From Bin87 sp965220105 (GTDB taxonomy: Bacteria; Chloroflexota; Dehalococcoidia; Lucifugimonadales; UBA3495), in assembly GCA_965220105.1 (NCBI GenBank), contig OZ244811.1, positions 3,844,001-3,908,000 of the forward strand: a stretch of 64,000 bases of DNA, given 5' to 3'. Of this stretch, positions 1 through 8,840 are shown piece by piece. Position 1 is the stretch's first letter, and every line of letters begins with the position of its first letter. Position numbers and translations under genes: made by a program. The notes under the pieces are model-generated. The model saw only the letters and a program-made list of their open reading frames with translations, searched no databases and was not told where the DNA came from.

Positions 1-675
1 AACGAGTTCGCCGCTGATGTCCCCGACGAATTGAACACGGTCAGCGCATTGGCTACCCTGCCAGATGGCACGCCGGTAGTGGGCATAGTGGGTTGCTACA
101 ATGGGTCTGCGGTCGAGGGAGAGAAGGCGTTGGAACCCCTGAGGAAGCTGGGCCAGCCCGTGATGGCCCAGTTTGACCTCTTGCCATACGTTCAAATGCA
201 ACGCCTGGTGGACTCGTTCACCCCCGAAAACCAACAGTATTATGAGAAGTCCCACTTCATCACCGACATCAGCGACGGCGTCATTGACGCCCTGATAAAG
301 GGCTATCGCAACACATCATCGCCCGGGAACCTCTTGTTCTTTCAGCAGCAAGGGAACGCCGTTAGCCGCGTTCCCCAGGATGCCACAGCCTACAGCCACC
401 GGGATGCCAGGTATAACCTCCTGCTCATCGCCCGCTGGGCCGACCCGGGAGAGTCGGAAATCCACTTCCGGTGGACTCGCGACCTGTGGGAGGAATTGCT
501 GCCCTACAGCACTGGCGGGGTCTACGTCAATAACGTTGGCAGAGAGGCCGATGATGGCGCCACCATGGTTCGCTCCTCCTACGGGGCCAACTACCCGAGA
601 TTGGCGGAGCTGAAGAAGAAATACGACCCCGCCAACTTGTTCCGGCACAACCAGAACATCAGCCCGGCGGAATAG
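1..675 (+). CDS. FAD-linked oxidase, berberine-bridge type (C-terminal part)
   Basis: The reading frame is open at the left window edge and ends with TAG at 673-675, so only the C-terminal ~224 residues are present. The last ~50 residues carry the berberine-bridge/BBE signature: a YVNNVGREADDG stretch, then SSYGANYPRLAELKKKYDP and an N-L-F-x-x-N ending. In this family that tail lies beside the FAD and substrate pocket. Family members bind FAD bicovalently or monocovalently and oxidise alcohols, sugars or alkaloid-like amines. The FAD-binding PCMH domain lies outside the window, so substrate class and cofactor linkage cannot be judged. A minus-strand frame over the same bases is treated as a shadow. 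Confidence 0.85.
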   Translation, partial: NEFAADVPDELNTVSALATLPDGTPVVGIVGCYNGSAVEGEKALEPLRKLGQPVMAQFDLLPYVQMQRLVDSFTPENQQYYEKSHFITDISDGVIDALIKGYRNTSSPGNLLFFQQQGNAVSRVPQDATAYSHRDARYNLLLIARWADPGESEIHFRWTRDLWEELLPYSTGGVYVNNVGREADDGATMVRSSYGANYPRLAELKKKYDPANLFRHNQNISPAE

Positions 676-1455
676 ACGCTCCGGGCGGCGGCGTTCCATT
701 TCATCCGCATTCGTGGCTTCGGCAAGGCCAGCGCGCCGGAGCCGGCCAGGGTCGGAATTCAGAAGGGTGGGCTTGGCGGGGCCCCTCTCCATGTCCGGTC
801 GGAAACCGCCGTACCACTCCTCCCGCTTGACGGCGGTGACGTCGGCGAAGAAGTTTTCCGCCATGCCTCCCCTGCCGCACTACCCGCAGCAGTCTCGGAA
901 GAACGGCCAGAAACCATTCTGTCTCCTCCGGCGCCCCTCCAGCTTTTGGGCGAATATAGCCATGTGGACCAATGCTGCACTCCCTCCGGATGCGAGGGTG
1001 TTCCCATGTTCAATGAGCACTCCTCATCGAGAAGTCCGTCGAGTCAGCGTTGGATTTGCGTCAAAACGTTCAGGTCGGTCCAGCCATAGCAGCCTGTCTG
1101 AGGATTGGCGATTGGTCAAGTCTTAACCTTGACGCAGGTTCTCCTCATCGGCCCAGGGTCTCAACATCACCGTATAGTGCCAATTTGAGCCACATCCTGA
1201 TCAACCTGGCCTAGAAATCTGGCCGGGAACCCCGATTCTCCACAAGCCGTTATTTTCATGACGTCGAATACCGATGTAATGATGGGTTCTTGAAACGTAT
1301 TGCATACACTATCACGCCGTATACGACTGTAATACGTCTACTTGGAGTAGTGCAAAACCCGGCCAATGGCTTTCCGGCCAGACCTCTAGGCAGAACAAGA
1401 GGCTCTCGACATCTACGTCGAAGAGCGCATGCGACGCGATCCACAGATGGTACTA
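676..1455. other. Intergenic stretch with a solo IS end
   Basis: No convincing gene is seen. Short minus-strand frames at about 675-864 and 885-1030 sit in operon-like order, the first with a purine-rich GGGGAGG one base before its ATG. They match nothing I recognise and could be gene remnants. At 1087-1108 lies a sequence almost identical to the terminal inverted repeat of the IS1182-type element at 8841-10425. The rest, up to the IS5-type element, is featureless. Confidence 0.5.
1087..1108 (+). repeat. Solo IS1182-type terminal repeat
   Basis: TAGCAGCCTGTCTGAGGATT followed by GG matches the outward-facing right end of the IS1182-type element (reverse complement of 10404-10425) at about 20 of 22 bases. 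No partner end and no transposase are found nearby. It is probably the scar of a deleted copy. Confidence 0.55.
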
Positions 1456-2388
1456 AGAGTCTATCCTAATAACCCGGCGGCTCTGAGGGCGATGAGGGCG
1501 CAGGCGAAATGCAGGAAGGCAATGTAGTTGGCGGGAGACTTGTCCCAACGGACCAATATCCGCCGGAAGCGGTTCCGCCAACTGTGAGTGCGTTCCACCA
1601 CCCAGCGCCGGGCTTTGAAGCCAGCTGCCTTCTTGATGGCCTGGGCCTCTTCGCCCCGGCTGCGGATGTGCGCTGTGAAGCCAAACTCGTCCAGCGTGCG
1701 GCGCACCTCACCAAAGTCGTAGCCCTTATCCAGGCACATACCCTGGGGGGTCTCCGGACTGGGTACGGGTCGCGGCACCGGCAGACTGTCCACCGTGGCC
1801 CGCACCAGCTTCATGTCGTGGCGGTTGGCTCCGTCCACTGCCAGTCCCACCGGAACACCCTGAGCTTCGGTCAACAGGCTGCGCTTGACCCCGCTCTTAC
1901 CCCGGTCGGTGGGATTGGCCCGGTTTTTCCACCGCCCAGGGGCGCTTTGGTCAGCACCCCGTCCATGCTCAGCCAGCTCCAGTCCAAGCCCTGCAATTCG
2001 TCGCAGCGTTCCAGTCCCGTCCGCCATAGCTCCCGGAATACCCCGGCGGCCACCCATTCCTGGAAGCGCAAATGAGCGGTGGAGCCGGAGCAAATGCCCG
2101 TGGCGTCCAGAGCTTTCCACTGGCAGCCGGTACGCAGCACGTAGAATATGCCGTTGGCGCAAGTCCGGTCGGGCACTCGGGGCCGGCCGCCGCCCCGAGG
2201 ATGGGTATTCACCCGCTGGGGAATCAGCGGGGCCAGCACCGCCCACAGCTCATCGGATACCTGAAAGGAGCCGGTGGTGGGGTTGGCCGGTGTGGCCGGG
2301 CCAGCGCGCTTGGGTCGCGGTGGCTTGGGTTCTTTCGCTTTAGTCATTCCCCCAGTTTAGCCCAGGTTTTGTTTTTAGGATAGGCTCT
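1456..2388 (-). mobile_element. IS5 superfamily (IS427-type) insertion sequence
   Basis: A 933-bp element bounded by imperfect inverted repeats: AGAGTCTATCCTAATAAC at the left and AGAGCCTATCCTAAAAAC (reverse complement) at the right. TA dinucleotides at 1454-1455 and 2389-2390 are the likely target duplication. It contains one transposase in two overlapping frames on the minus strand. Size, ends and frame structure are typical of the IS427 group. Confidence 0.85.
1461..2347 (-). CDS. IS427-type transposase (two overlapping frames)
   Basis: The first frame starts at the ATG at 2347 with the N-terminal DUF4096-like region (LWAVLAPLIPQ, then GGGRPRVPDR and FYVLRTGCQWKALD) and reaches the first catalytic aspartate in SMDGVLTKA. 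The second frame supplies NPTDRGKSGVKRSL, DKGYDFGEVR and the C-terminal ERTHSWRNRFRR with the catalytic glutamate. The frames join around 1908-1930, where the coding strand reads GGTGGAAAAACCGGGCCAAT. A -1 shift restores the family sequence K-T-G-P-N-P-T-D-R-G-K. This may be programmed slippage, as in related elements, or a one-base deletion; sequence alone does not decide. Confidence 0.8.
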
Positions 2389-2467
2389 TAGTTCAATTAG
2401 CAACTTGTGGCCACAACGGAGACGGGGCGAATGACCATTCGCCCCTATATGCTCTCCTGGTAATGAC

Positions 2468-4489
2468 CTATCCTCGCCCGTTCCGCAGCAGGCGCCCGGG
2501 CATCGCACCAGTGGGCTCGCCGTCCTCAAAGGTGATTTCGCCATTCACCAGCGTCCAGTGGTAGCCCTTGGCCTTCTGGATGCGACGCCACTCGCCGCCG
2601 GGCAGGTCCTCGGCCACCTCGGAAGGCAGCACTTCCAGCTTCTCCAGATCATAGATGACCACGTCCGCCGGCGCGCCCTCGCGCAGCGCCCCCCGGTCCT
2701 GGAATCCGCCAAAGTGGGCCGGCAGGTACGATAACTTGAAGTGGGCGTCCTCCAGGGTGATGACCCTTTCGTCTCGCACTAGCCAGGCCAGCATATCCGT
2801 CGGATAAATGCCGGCGGTCAGGAACTTGACGTGCGCGCCGCCGTCGGAAACACCGGCGACGACGTGGTTGGAGTCCAGCACCTCCGCCGTATACTGCGCC
2901 ACATCGCGGCCCTGAGTGTCGGCGTAGAACTCCGTCGCCAAGTCGTCCTCCACGCACATGTCCAGCAGCGCGTCGATAACGTGCTTGCCCTGCTCGTCGG
3001 CGATTTGCTGAACGGTCAGGCCGGCCTGCGGGCTGGAGGCCTCGGTCTCGTCCGGCGCCAGAGCAATCATGCGCCCATCGACGACGTTGACGACGAAGGA
3101 CTTCAAGCGCAACTCGCCGTTGGTGATGCAACGTCCGCCGTCGTGCTCGTACTCGTAGCCGTGGGTATCGCAGACGAACTTGTCTCCTTCATCGTCCACG
3201 CAACCGCCCTGGTGCGGGCAGACCACCGACAGCAGCTTGTAGCCGTCGCGGGTGTTGACCAGGAAGAAGTCTGCGCCGCTGACATTGACCTTAGCAGGCA
3301 TCCGGGTGAAGTCGGTCTCAGCGCCGATGTCAATCTTCACCTTGCGGGTCATCACCTGGAGGCTGCCCACGGAGCCGGGGGTGACCTGGGTGGGACGCCG
3401 GCCCGAGTCCCATTCCTCCTTCAGCTTCCGGCGCATCTCCGTATCGGACATCTTGGCCTTCCTGGTAGCCTTGTCACCCAGGGTGACTTCGCGCCACATG
3501 GGAGTGTCGTCAAACAGGTTCCAGTCTTCGAAGGTGAGTTCGAATCCGCCGCGGCGGGTATTGCCTTGTCCATAAACTCGCAAGCCACGCTCAGCGCAAC
3601 TCTCGAGCCAGCGGATGCGCTCGCGGTGCTGTTCGGGGTGTACGGAGTTGGGAGATACCGTCTGGTACAGCACTGGGCGGGTCGAGACCTCGGCTACCTT
3701 TTCAAAGAATAAGCGGGCCCCTTCGCCCAAAGGCCGCCCTTCCTCGCCGGTCTCCTGGTAGGCCAACTCGATGAATCCCTCGTCCCGGTCGGCCAGCACC
3801 TTGGCGAAGGTCAGCACCTCGTGCTCGGACAGCATATCGGTAATCATCGGGGTGCCGTCGTAGTCCCGCTGCACCGAGTTCACCCCCAGCACCTGAGCCG
3901 ACCAGCCGCAGGCGCCATGATCCATGGCCTCGTGGATGAGCCGCACCATTTCCTGTAGCTCGTCCTCCGTGGGGCGGCGCTTCTTGGCCTCGTCCCAGCC
4001 CATGACCCAGGCGTAGAGCGGTGTCAGCGGCACGTAGGTCAGACAATTCACGCCCTTGGGAGTGTTGGCGAGGCTGTCGATGAAGTCGGGGAACGTGACC
4101 CAGTTCCAAGGCATCCCTTCCTTCATCGCGTCGTAGGGAATGGCCTCGTTGCGGGTCATGCTGAGCATGGCCCGATCCTGGTCCTCCACCCGCGACGGCG
4201 CGAAGCCGAACCCGCAGTTGCCCAAGGCCACGGACGTAACGCCGTGCCAGCCCGACAGGGTGCAGTAGGGGTCCCAGAAAATCTGGGCGTCGTAGTGGGT
4301 GTGAAGGTCAACGAACCCCGGCGCCACAATCAGACCTTCGGCGTTAATTTCACGGTCGGCGGTGCCGCCGTTCAGCCCGCCAATCTTGGCGACCCTGCCG
4401 TCCTTGATGGCAATGTCACTCACGTACCGCGGCGTCCGCGTTCCGTCAACTATGGTACCCTTCCTGATGATAATGTCGTAATTCGCCAT
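2468..4489 (-). CDS. D-aminoacylase-type amidohydrolase with inserted Rieske 2Fe-2S domain
   Basis: A 673-aa member of amidohydrolase family 3 (N-acyl-D-amino-acid deacylase/dihydroorotase-like). Metal-binding DLHTHYDAQ is at residues 61-69, the NCGFG loop at 91-95, SDGGAH at 548-553, and the closing LREGAPADVVIYD strand at 602-614. Between the two halves of the barrel, residues ~383-478 form a complete Rieske-like domain: C424-P-H426 and C440-D-T-H443-G-Y-E-Y, framed by beta-strand segments and FFLVNTRDGYKL. Known relatives lack this domain and run to about 480-550 aa. The frame is uninterrupted across the insertion, so this is a true fusion. The ATG at 4489 follows AAGGAGACACTA. The substrate is probably an N-acyl amino acid or cyclic amide; a redox role for the cluster is inferred. 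Confidence 0.85.
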   Translation of the reverse strand: MANYDIIIRKGTIVDGTRTPRYVSDIAIKDGRVAKIGGLNGGTADREINAEGLIVAPGFVDLHTHYDAQIFWDPYCTLSGWHGVTSVALGNCGFGFAPSRVEDQDRAMLSMTRNEAIPYDAMKEGMPWNWVTFPDFIDSLANTPKGVNCLTYVPLTPLYAWVMGWDEAKKRRPTEDELQEMVRLIHEAMDHGACGWSAQVLGVNSVQRDYDGTPMITDMLSEHEVLTFAKVLADRDEGFIELAYQETGEEGRPLGEGARLFFEKVAEVSTRPVLYQTVSPNSVHPEQHRERIRWLESCAERGLRVYGQGNTRRGGFELTFEDWNLFDDTPMWREVTLGDKATRKAKMSDTEMRRKLKEEWDSGRRPTQVTPGSVGSLQVMTRKVKIDIGAETDFTRMPAKVNVSGADFFLVNTRDGYKLLSVVCPHQGGCVDDEGDKFVCDTHGYEYEHDGGRCITNGELRLKSFVVNVVDGRMIALAPDETEASSPQAGLTVQQIADEQGKHVIDALLDMCVEDDLATEFYADTQGRDVAQYTAEVLDSNHVVAGVSDGGAHVKFLTAGIYPTDMLAWLVRDERVITLEDAHFKLSYLPAHFGGFQDRGALREGAPADVVIYDLEKLEVLPSEVAEDLPGGEWRRIQKAKGYHWTLVNGEITFEDGEPTGAMPGRLLRNGRG

Positions 4490-4774
4490 TAGTGTCTCCT
4501 TATTGGAATCGGACTCGGAGATGAACTCGGGATGTAATGACGAAATATGTCAGAATTTCGCCCTCGCGCCAGTCTAAATCACCATCATCACCGACGTCAA
4601 TAATTTTTATTCGTACTAAGCTGGACATTGTACGTTCAAGCCGCGTAGGCGAGCCGACGAGCCGGACGTACAATTCGAGAGGGGCTTTTCGCGGACGCCA
4701 TCCGGTCGGGACGTTGAAAAACTCTAGGACGCGATCCACCGAGATATGCGTCCAGTTGGAATAGCGGTGTTTAG

Positions 4775-6468
4775 CCCCAATCCACCGAAGAGATGAGTGT
4801 GACGGCGTGCTGAAGAGGTAAGAAAGTGCTCCTGTGCTTCGGGGATAATGGATTTCTAGAGAGGAATCCAACCAGAAACAAGGAGCACCCAAAAGCTGCT
4901 ACCAGATGACCACCCCGACCGCATCCACGTCGCCTTCGACGACCGCCGCCTGGTCAACAATGCCGGGCTGATCCTGCCGGCCACGTTGGCCCAGCATCTC
5001 GGTCTGCCCGAACTGGTTGACCGGCACCTGGACCTGGGCGACGCCCGGGCCGAGCCCATCCTGGCGACAAGGTGATGACCCTGGTAGCGTCTGCGCTGGC
5101 TGGCGGCGACTGCATTGACGATGCCGACGCGTTGCGCGCCGGCGGGACAGCCCGGGTTCTGGGCTGTGTGGTCAAGGCGCCATCCACCCTGGGGACGTTC
5201 CTGCGCAGCTTCCGGTGGGGCCACGTCCGTCAGTTGGATCGGGTGGGCCGGGAGTTGCTGGCCAAGGCTTGGGCTGCTGGGGCCAGACCCGGCGACGCGC
5301 CATTCACCATTGATTTGGACTCCACCATCTGCGAGACCTATGGTCTGGTCAAGGAAGGCGCCCGCCACCATGGCTACACCGGCCAGCGGGGCTATCACCC
5401 GCTGCTGGCGATTGCCGCTGGCACTGGCGACGTGCTGATGTCTCGGCTGCGCGAGGGCCGGGCCAACACCGTTCGGGGCGCCGCCCACTTCCTGCGCGAG
5501 ACGGTGAGCCGGGTCCGCTACAGCGGGGCCAGGGGACAACTCACGGTGCGCGCCGACCGCGGCTGCTATGCCCATGCCTTGGTCAAGGTCTGTCGTGAGA
5601 TGGATGTCGGCTACTCCATCACCGTCCGCCAGCACCAAAGCCTGCACAATCTTATCGAGGCCATACCCGAGCAGGACTGGACGCCCATCCCTTACTGGAT
5701 GGACGGCGCCGCCGACGTGGCCGAGACTAGCTACACCCCCTTCCAGAGTGAGCCAAACGCCGCACCGGTGCGGCTCATCGTCCGGCGGGTGAAGCCCACG
5801 CCCGGTTCCCAACTGGCCCTCTTCGTCAGCTACAGCTATCACGGCTGCATCACCGACCGGGAGGGGGAAACCCTGGCACTGGAGGCCGACCATCGCCGCC
5901 ACGCCTAGATCGAGAATGCCATCCGAGACCTCAAGTACGGCGTGGGGCTGAACCATCTCCCCTCGGGGCGCTTCGCCGCCAACGGCGCCTGGCTGGCCAG
6001 CCAGGTGATGGCCCACAACCTGGCCCGCTGGACGGCGCGCATCGGTCTGGGCGAGCCGGTGGTGACCACCAAGACCCTCCGGCGGCGGTTCTTCTCTATC
6101 GCCGGACGGCTCACCCGCTCGGCGCGCCAACTCACTTTGCATCTTCCCCAGCGCTGGCCCCGGGAAAACCAGTTCAGTCGCGCCCTGGCACGGCTGCGAG
6201 CGATTCCACTCCCAGCCTGACTGCCGGTCTGCAACTGACCCAACGTCCCCCCAACTCGCGCCAGCTCGGTCCGCGAGGGTCTCTGGCTGCATGCCGCCCT
6301 GGCAATTTCGCCCAGCGCCGCCACGGCGGGCCGCCATCGTCGTGTCTGTGTGCCTACCTCACACCGCCCTCATCCCAATCTATTGGAATCGGGCCAACCC
6401 CTTTTGCCTTCCCTTACCCATCATGCATGGTGTCAACGCCAGCGACCATCGCTTCGGTGGATCCGGGG
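4775..6468 (+). mobile_element. IS1380-family element, copy A (inactivated)
   Basis: Ends are CCCCAATCCACCGAAG (4775-4790) and its inverted form CTTCGGTGGATCCGGGG (6452-6468). The element holds a broken transposase in the plus direction. Two further pieces of the same family occur at 16552-16734 and 44389-44846. Flanks are TTTAG and TAAGC, so a clean target duplication is not evident. Confidence 0.85.
4896..6220 (+). pseudogene. IS1380-family transposase, frameshifted and with nonsense codon
   Basis: The coding frame begins LLPDDHPDRIHVAFDDRRL, with CTG where copy C has ATG. A one-base shift near 5045-5072 moves it into the frame of GDKVMTLVASALAGGDCIDD. That frame continues through the catalytic region (FTIDLDSTICETYG, RADRGCYAHALVKVC) and is stopped by an amber codon at 5906-5908, where a glutamate is expected: HA-stop-IENAIRDLKYGVGLNH. 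It then runs on to the TGA at 6218-6220 with the C-terminal domain intact. Two independent lesions make it a pseudogene. Confidence 0.85.
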
Positions 6469-6633
6469 TAAGCAGATGGTACGCCAAGCTTCCACCGCAA
6501 TCCGGTTCCGAGCCTGTTTCAAGAGTCGTGAAAATCGACTTCCATTAGACTAACTGAGGGGCAACGCCACCTGGGCTGCGGCGGATAGCGACGGCAATGG
6601 CCACGCCGGCATTATGCTAATCCCCGAGCAAAT

Positions 6634-8622
6634 TCAGCACTGTTCGCCGTCTCGCGCAAAGTAATCGTACTTGCGCCCTGCCAGGTCCACCACCTCGGCG
6701 ACATCTTCCTCGAGCAGGTACCTCTCGGCCACAAGGTCCATCGCGGCGCGGGTCACCTGTTCCAAGTAGTCCTCGCGGCTGGCGTAGCGTTCCTCGATGG
6801 ATGCTCGTGGGTCGCCGGCGGACTCGCGTTCGGCCTGGGTAGCGGGCAGAGGAAGGGTCCAACCGGCGAGGCCGCCAGTGATGCCGATAAAGAGGTTGGG
6901 GTTGCCGATGCTCTCGTCGCGCAAGTTCCAGCCGGTGTAGGTGGCCACCGGGACGGTCAGGTCCGGCAGGCGGATGCCGCCCCGCTCGTTGAAGGACTCG
7001 TCGAGGTCGGCCACTAGCGCCGGGAACTCCTCTCCCACATCGGCGGGCAACTTTGTGGTGCGCCCCAGGTGCGACTCCGGGCCGTAGTCCAGCCGGACCG
7101 CCCTGGTGGTCTGGGTTGGGACGCGCACGCCGGGGAGTTGAGCCAACCGATCCAGCAGCGTATGGGACTCCACCGCCGTGCCGTCGTTCAGGCTGGGATG
7201 GCGGCTGGCGGGAGGTTCCTCGCCCGTGGCAACCCAGCAGTCGAGGTTGTCCAGCGCAGCCCGCAACAACGGAGCGTAGTCCACGCTGTTGAAGGGAAGC
7301 TGTCCTCTGATCCCGTCGCTCGTACGGATTTCCAACGGGGGAAAATCCCCTGAACCGTGCTGGCAACCGGCGAAGTGGTAGCGGCGGACCGACGGCGACT
7401 CCGCGGCGTCGGTCAGGTTCTCCAGGTCGGTGTGGATCAGCGCCGCATCTCCACGCCAGTACTCGGCGGAGGTATTGGTGAACATGATCCTGGGTACCTT
7501 GCCCCGTCGCTCCAGGGTGTCGAGCAGGGAACCCTGGACGCCGGTCACCGGGTCCGTCTGCGGGGTGTCGGTGAAGGGGAACATCTCCGGGATGATGTAG
7601 CAGACGTCCTTGGAAGGCTGTCCGAAGCGCAGGTTGAACTCGCCGCGCATCCCGCCGGCCACGTGGGGGATGATCCCGTCCAGGGCCGACCGGTCCTCCT
7701 CGTCCTCGTTGATGCCCACGTGGATGTACTGGCGCAGGAAGCGTCCGCTCTGGGAACGGCCCATGGCGTAGGCGTAGTCGATGGCTCCGGCACTGGGGTT
7801 CCCCGCCGAGGCCGGGGCGTATTTCAGGAAGGAGACCACATCCCGCATCGCGGCGAACCCCAGTCCCACGATCCGGCTGCCGGTTGTGGTGTAAACCAAC
7901 TGGTAAATCTTCCCCGACTCGAATCCGGAAGGCATGTAGATGTGGCTGTGCTGCGGCTCCAGATCCTCATCTTCGACCCGGACGAAGGACCACTGGCTGC
8001 GGTCAACCGGTGTGGCAGGACTGTTGGGCAGGTCCCTCACCGTAAGGGTCGCCTCCGCCTCTTCAGGGTCGGCGGCAGGATTGGGCAGGTGCTGCCGGTC
8101 TGCCAGCAGGAACACCTGGGTGGGTTCGTTGCACTGGAACTGGCAGAGAATCTTGCCGGTCAGAGGCCCCTGGGGGCCGATGGCTTCCGGCCCATGAAGT
8201 CCGATGAGTCCGGGAGTGGTCGGCACGTCCGCCTGCCAGCCGCCCCAGACCACCGTGTAGCCCCGGCGCATCAGGTAGCCGTTGCCGGCCTCCAGAGGCG
8301 TGGTGGGGTCTGTAGCGGCGGGGACGCTGTTCAGGCTCAGGGCGGTCTTCCGGCCCCGGTTCACCACGTCGAACAGGATGCGGCGGTTGCCCCGGTCGAT
8401 GTTCACCGGCTGGAGCATGGCGAAGTCTGCCGAAAATTCCACCTTGCCGGCGGAATTGCGCGGCGCCAGATCCAGGTCCGTAATCCCCTGATTCCGGTCA
8501 TGCGACGGGTCCATCGCGTAGTGGGCCGTGCCTTCCAGAAGCTCATTCGCTCCCACGTCGCCAAAGCTCTCTCCGGACGCGAAACTGGTGCGTTTAGTGA
8601 TTTCCAATTCTGTGATTGCCAA
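6634..8622 (-). CDS. Alpha/beta hydrolase domain protein, 662 aa
   Basis: A large alpha/beta hydrolase of the Abhydrolase_10 type (PF20091-like). The nucleophile elbow is AMGRSQSGRFLRQYI, with the candidate serine at residue 290 in GxSxxG. The C-terminal half has the conserved RYHFAGCQHGSG and the PVATYTGWNLR segment, likely near the catalytic histidine. No signal peptide is apparent (start MAITELEITKRTSFASGESF), so it is probably cytoplasmic. The ATG at 8622 is preceded by a weak GGAGGCGT. It is a single gene between mobile elements. The substrate is unknown; relatives are annotated only as hydrolases of esters or amides. Confidence 0.8.
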   Translation of the reverse strand: MAITELEITKRTSFASGESFGDVGANELLEGTAHYAMDPSHDRNQGITDLDLAPRNSAGKVEFSADFAMLQPVNIDRGNRRILFDVVNRGRKTALSLNSVPAATDPTTPLEAGNGYLMRRGYTVVWGGWQADVPTTPGLIGLHGPEAIGPQGPLTGKILCQFQCNEPTQVFLLADRQHLPNPAADPEEAEATLTVRDLPNSPATPVDRSQWSFVRVEDEDLEPQHSHIYMPSGFESGKIYQLVYTTTGSRIVGLGFAAMRDVVSFLKYAPASAGNPSAGAIDYAYAMGRSQSGRFLRQYIHVGINEDEEDRSALDGIIPHVAGGMRGEFNLRFGQPSKDVCYIIPEMFPFTDTPQTDPVTGVQGSLLDTLERRGKVPRIMFTNTSAEYWRGDAALIHTDLENLTDAAESPSVRRYHFAGCQHGSGDFPPLEIRTSDGIRGQLPFNSVDYAPLLRAALDNLDCWVATGEEPPASRHPSLNDGTAVESHTLLDRLAQLPGVRVPTQTTRAVRLDYGPESHLGRTTKLPADVGEEFPALVADLDESFNERGGIRLPDLTVPVATYTGWNLRDESIGNPNLFIGITGGLAGWTLPLPATQAERESAGDPRASIEERYASREDYLEQVTRAAMDLVAERYLLEEDVAEVVDLAGRKYDYFARDGEQC

Positions 8623-8840
8623 GACGCCTCCGGTTGGCCGACGGCCGATAGTCAGTGACCGATATTCAATTCTTGGTTGCCAGTGTCGAAGGGGATTTTA
8701 GCACCTGTGGACGGGCGGCGGTGGCGGCTTTCGTCCACCCAGCAGGTTGGAAGGGCGCTAATCGTCATGGGACTCAAGAACGACAATTCCTGTGCCATCA
8801 TCTCTATGCGTCAGTGCTTCTATGCCCATGCTGGTTCCTC

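Noticed and set aside
316..864. 182-aa minus-strand frame over the FAD-oxidase end
   Set aside because: Most of it is antisense to a well-supported coding region. The short N-terminal part resembles no family I know, and its Shine-Dalgarno spacing is only one base.
2831..3712. 293-aa plus-strand frame
   Set aside because: Antisense shadow of the amidohydrolase; no motif and no ribosome-binding site.
4856..6337. 493-aa minus-strand frame over IS1380
   Set aside because: Antisense to a recognisable transposase; low-complexity composition.
7357..8658. 433-aa plus-strand frame
   Set aside because: Antisense of the alpha/beta hydrolase in high-GC DNA; rich in Gly/Val/His without domain structure.
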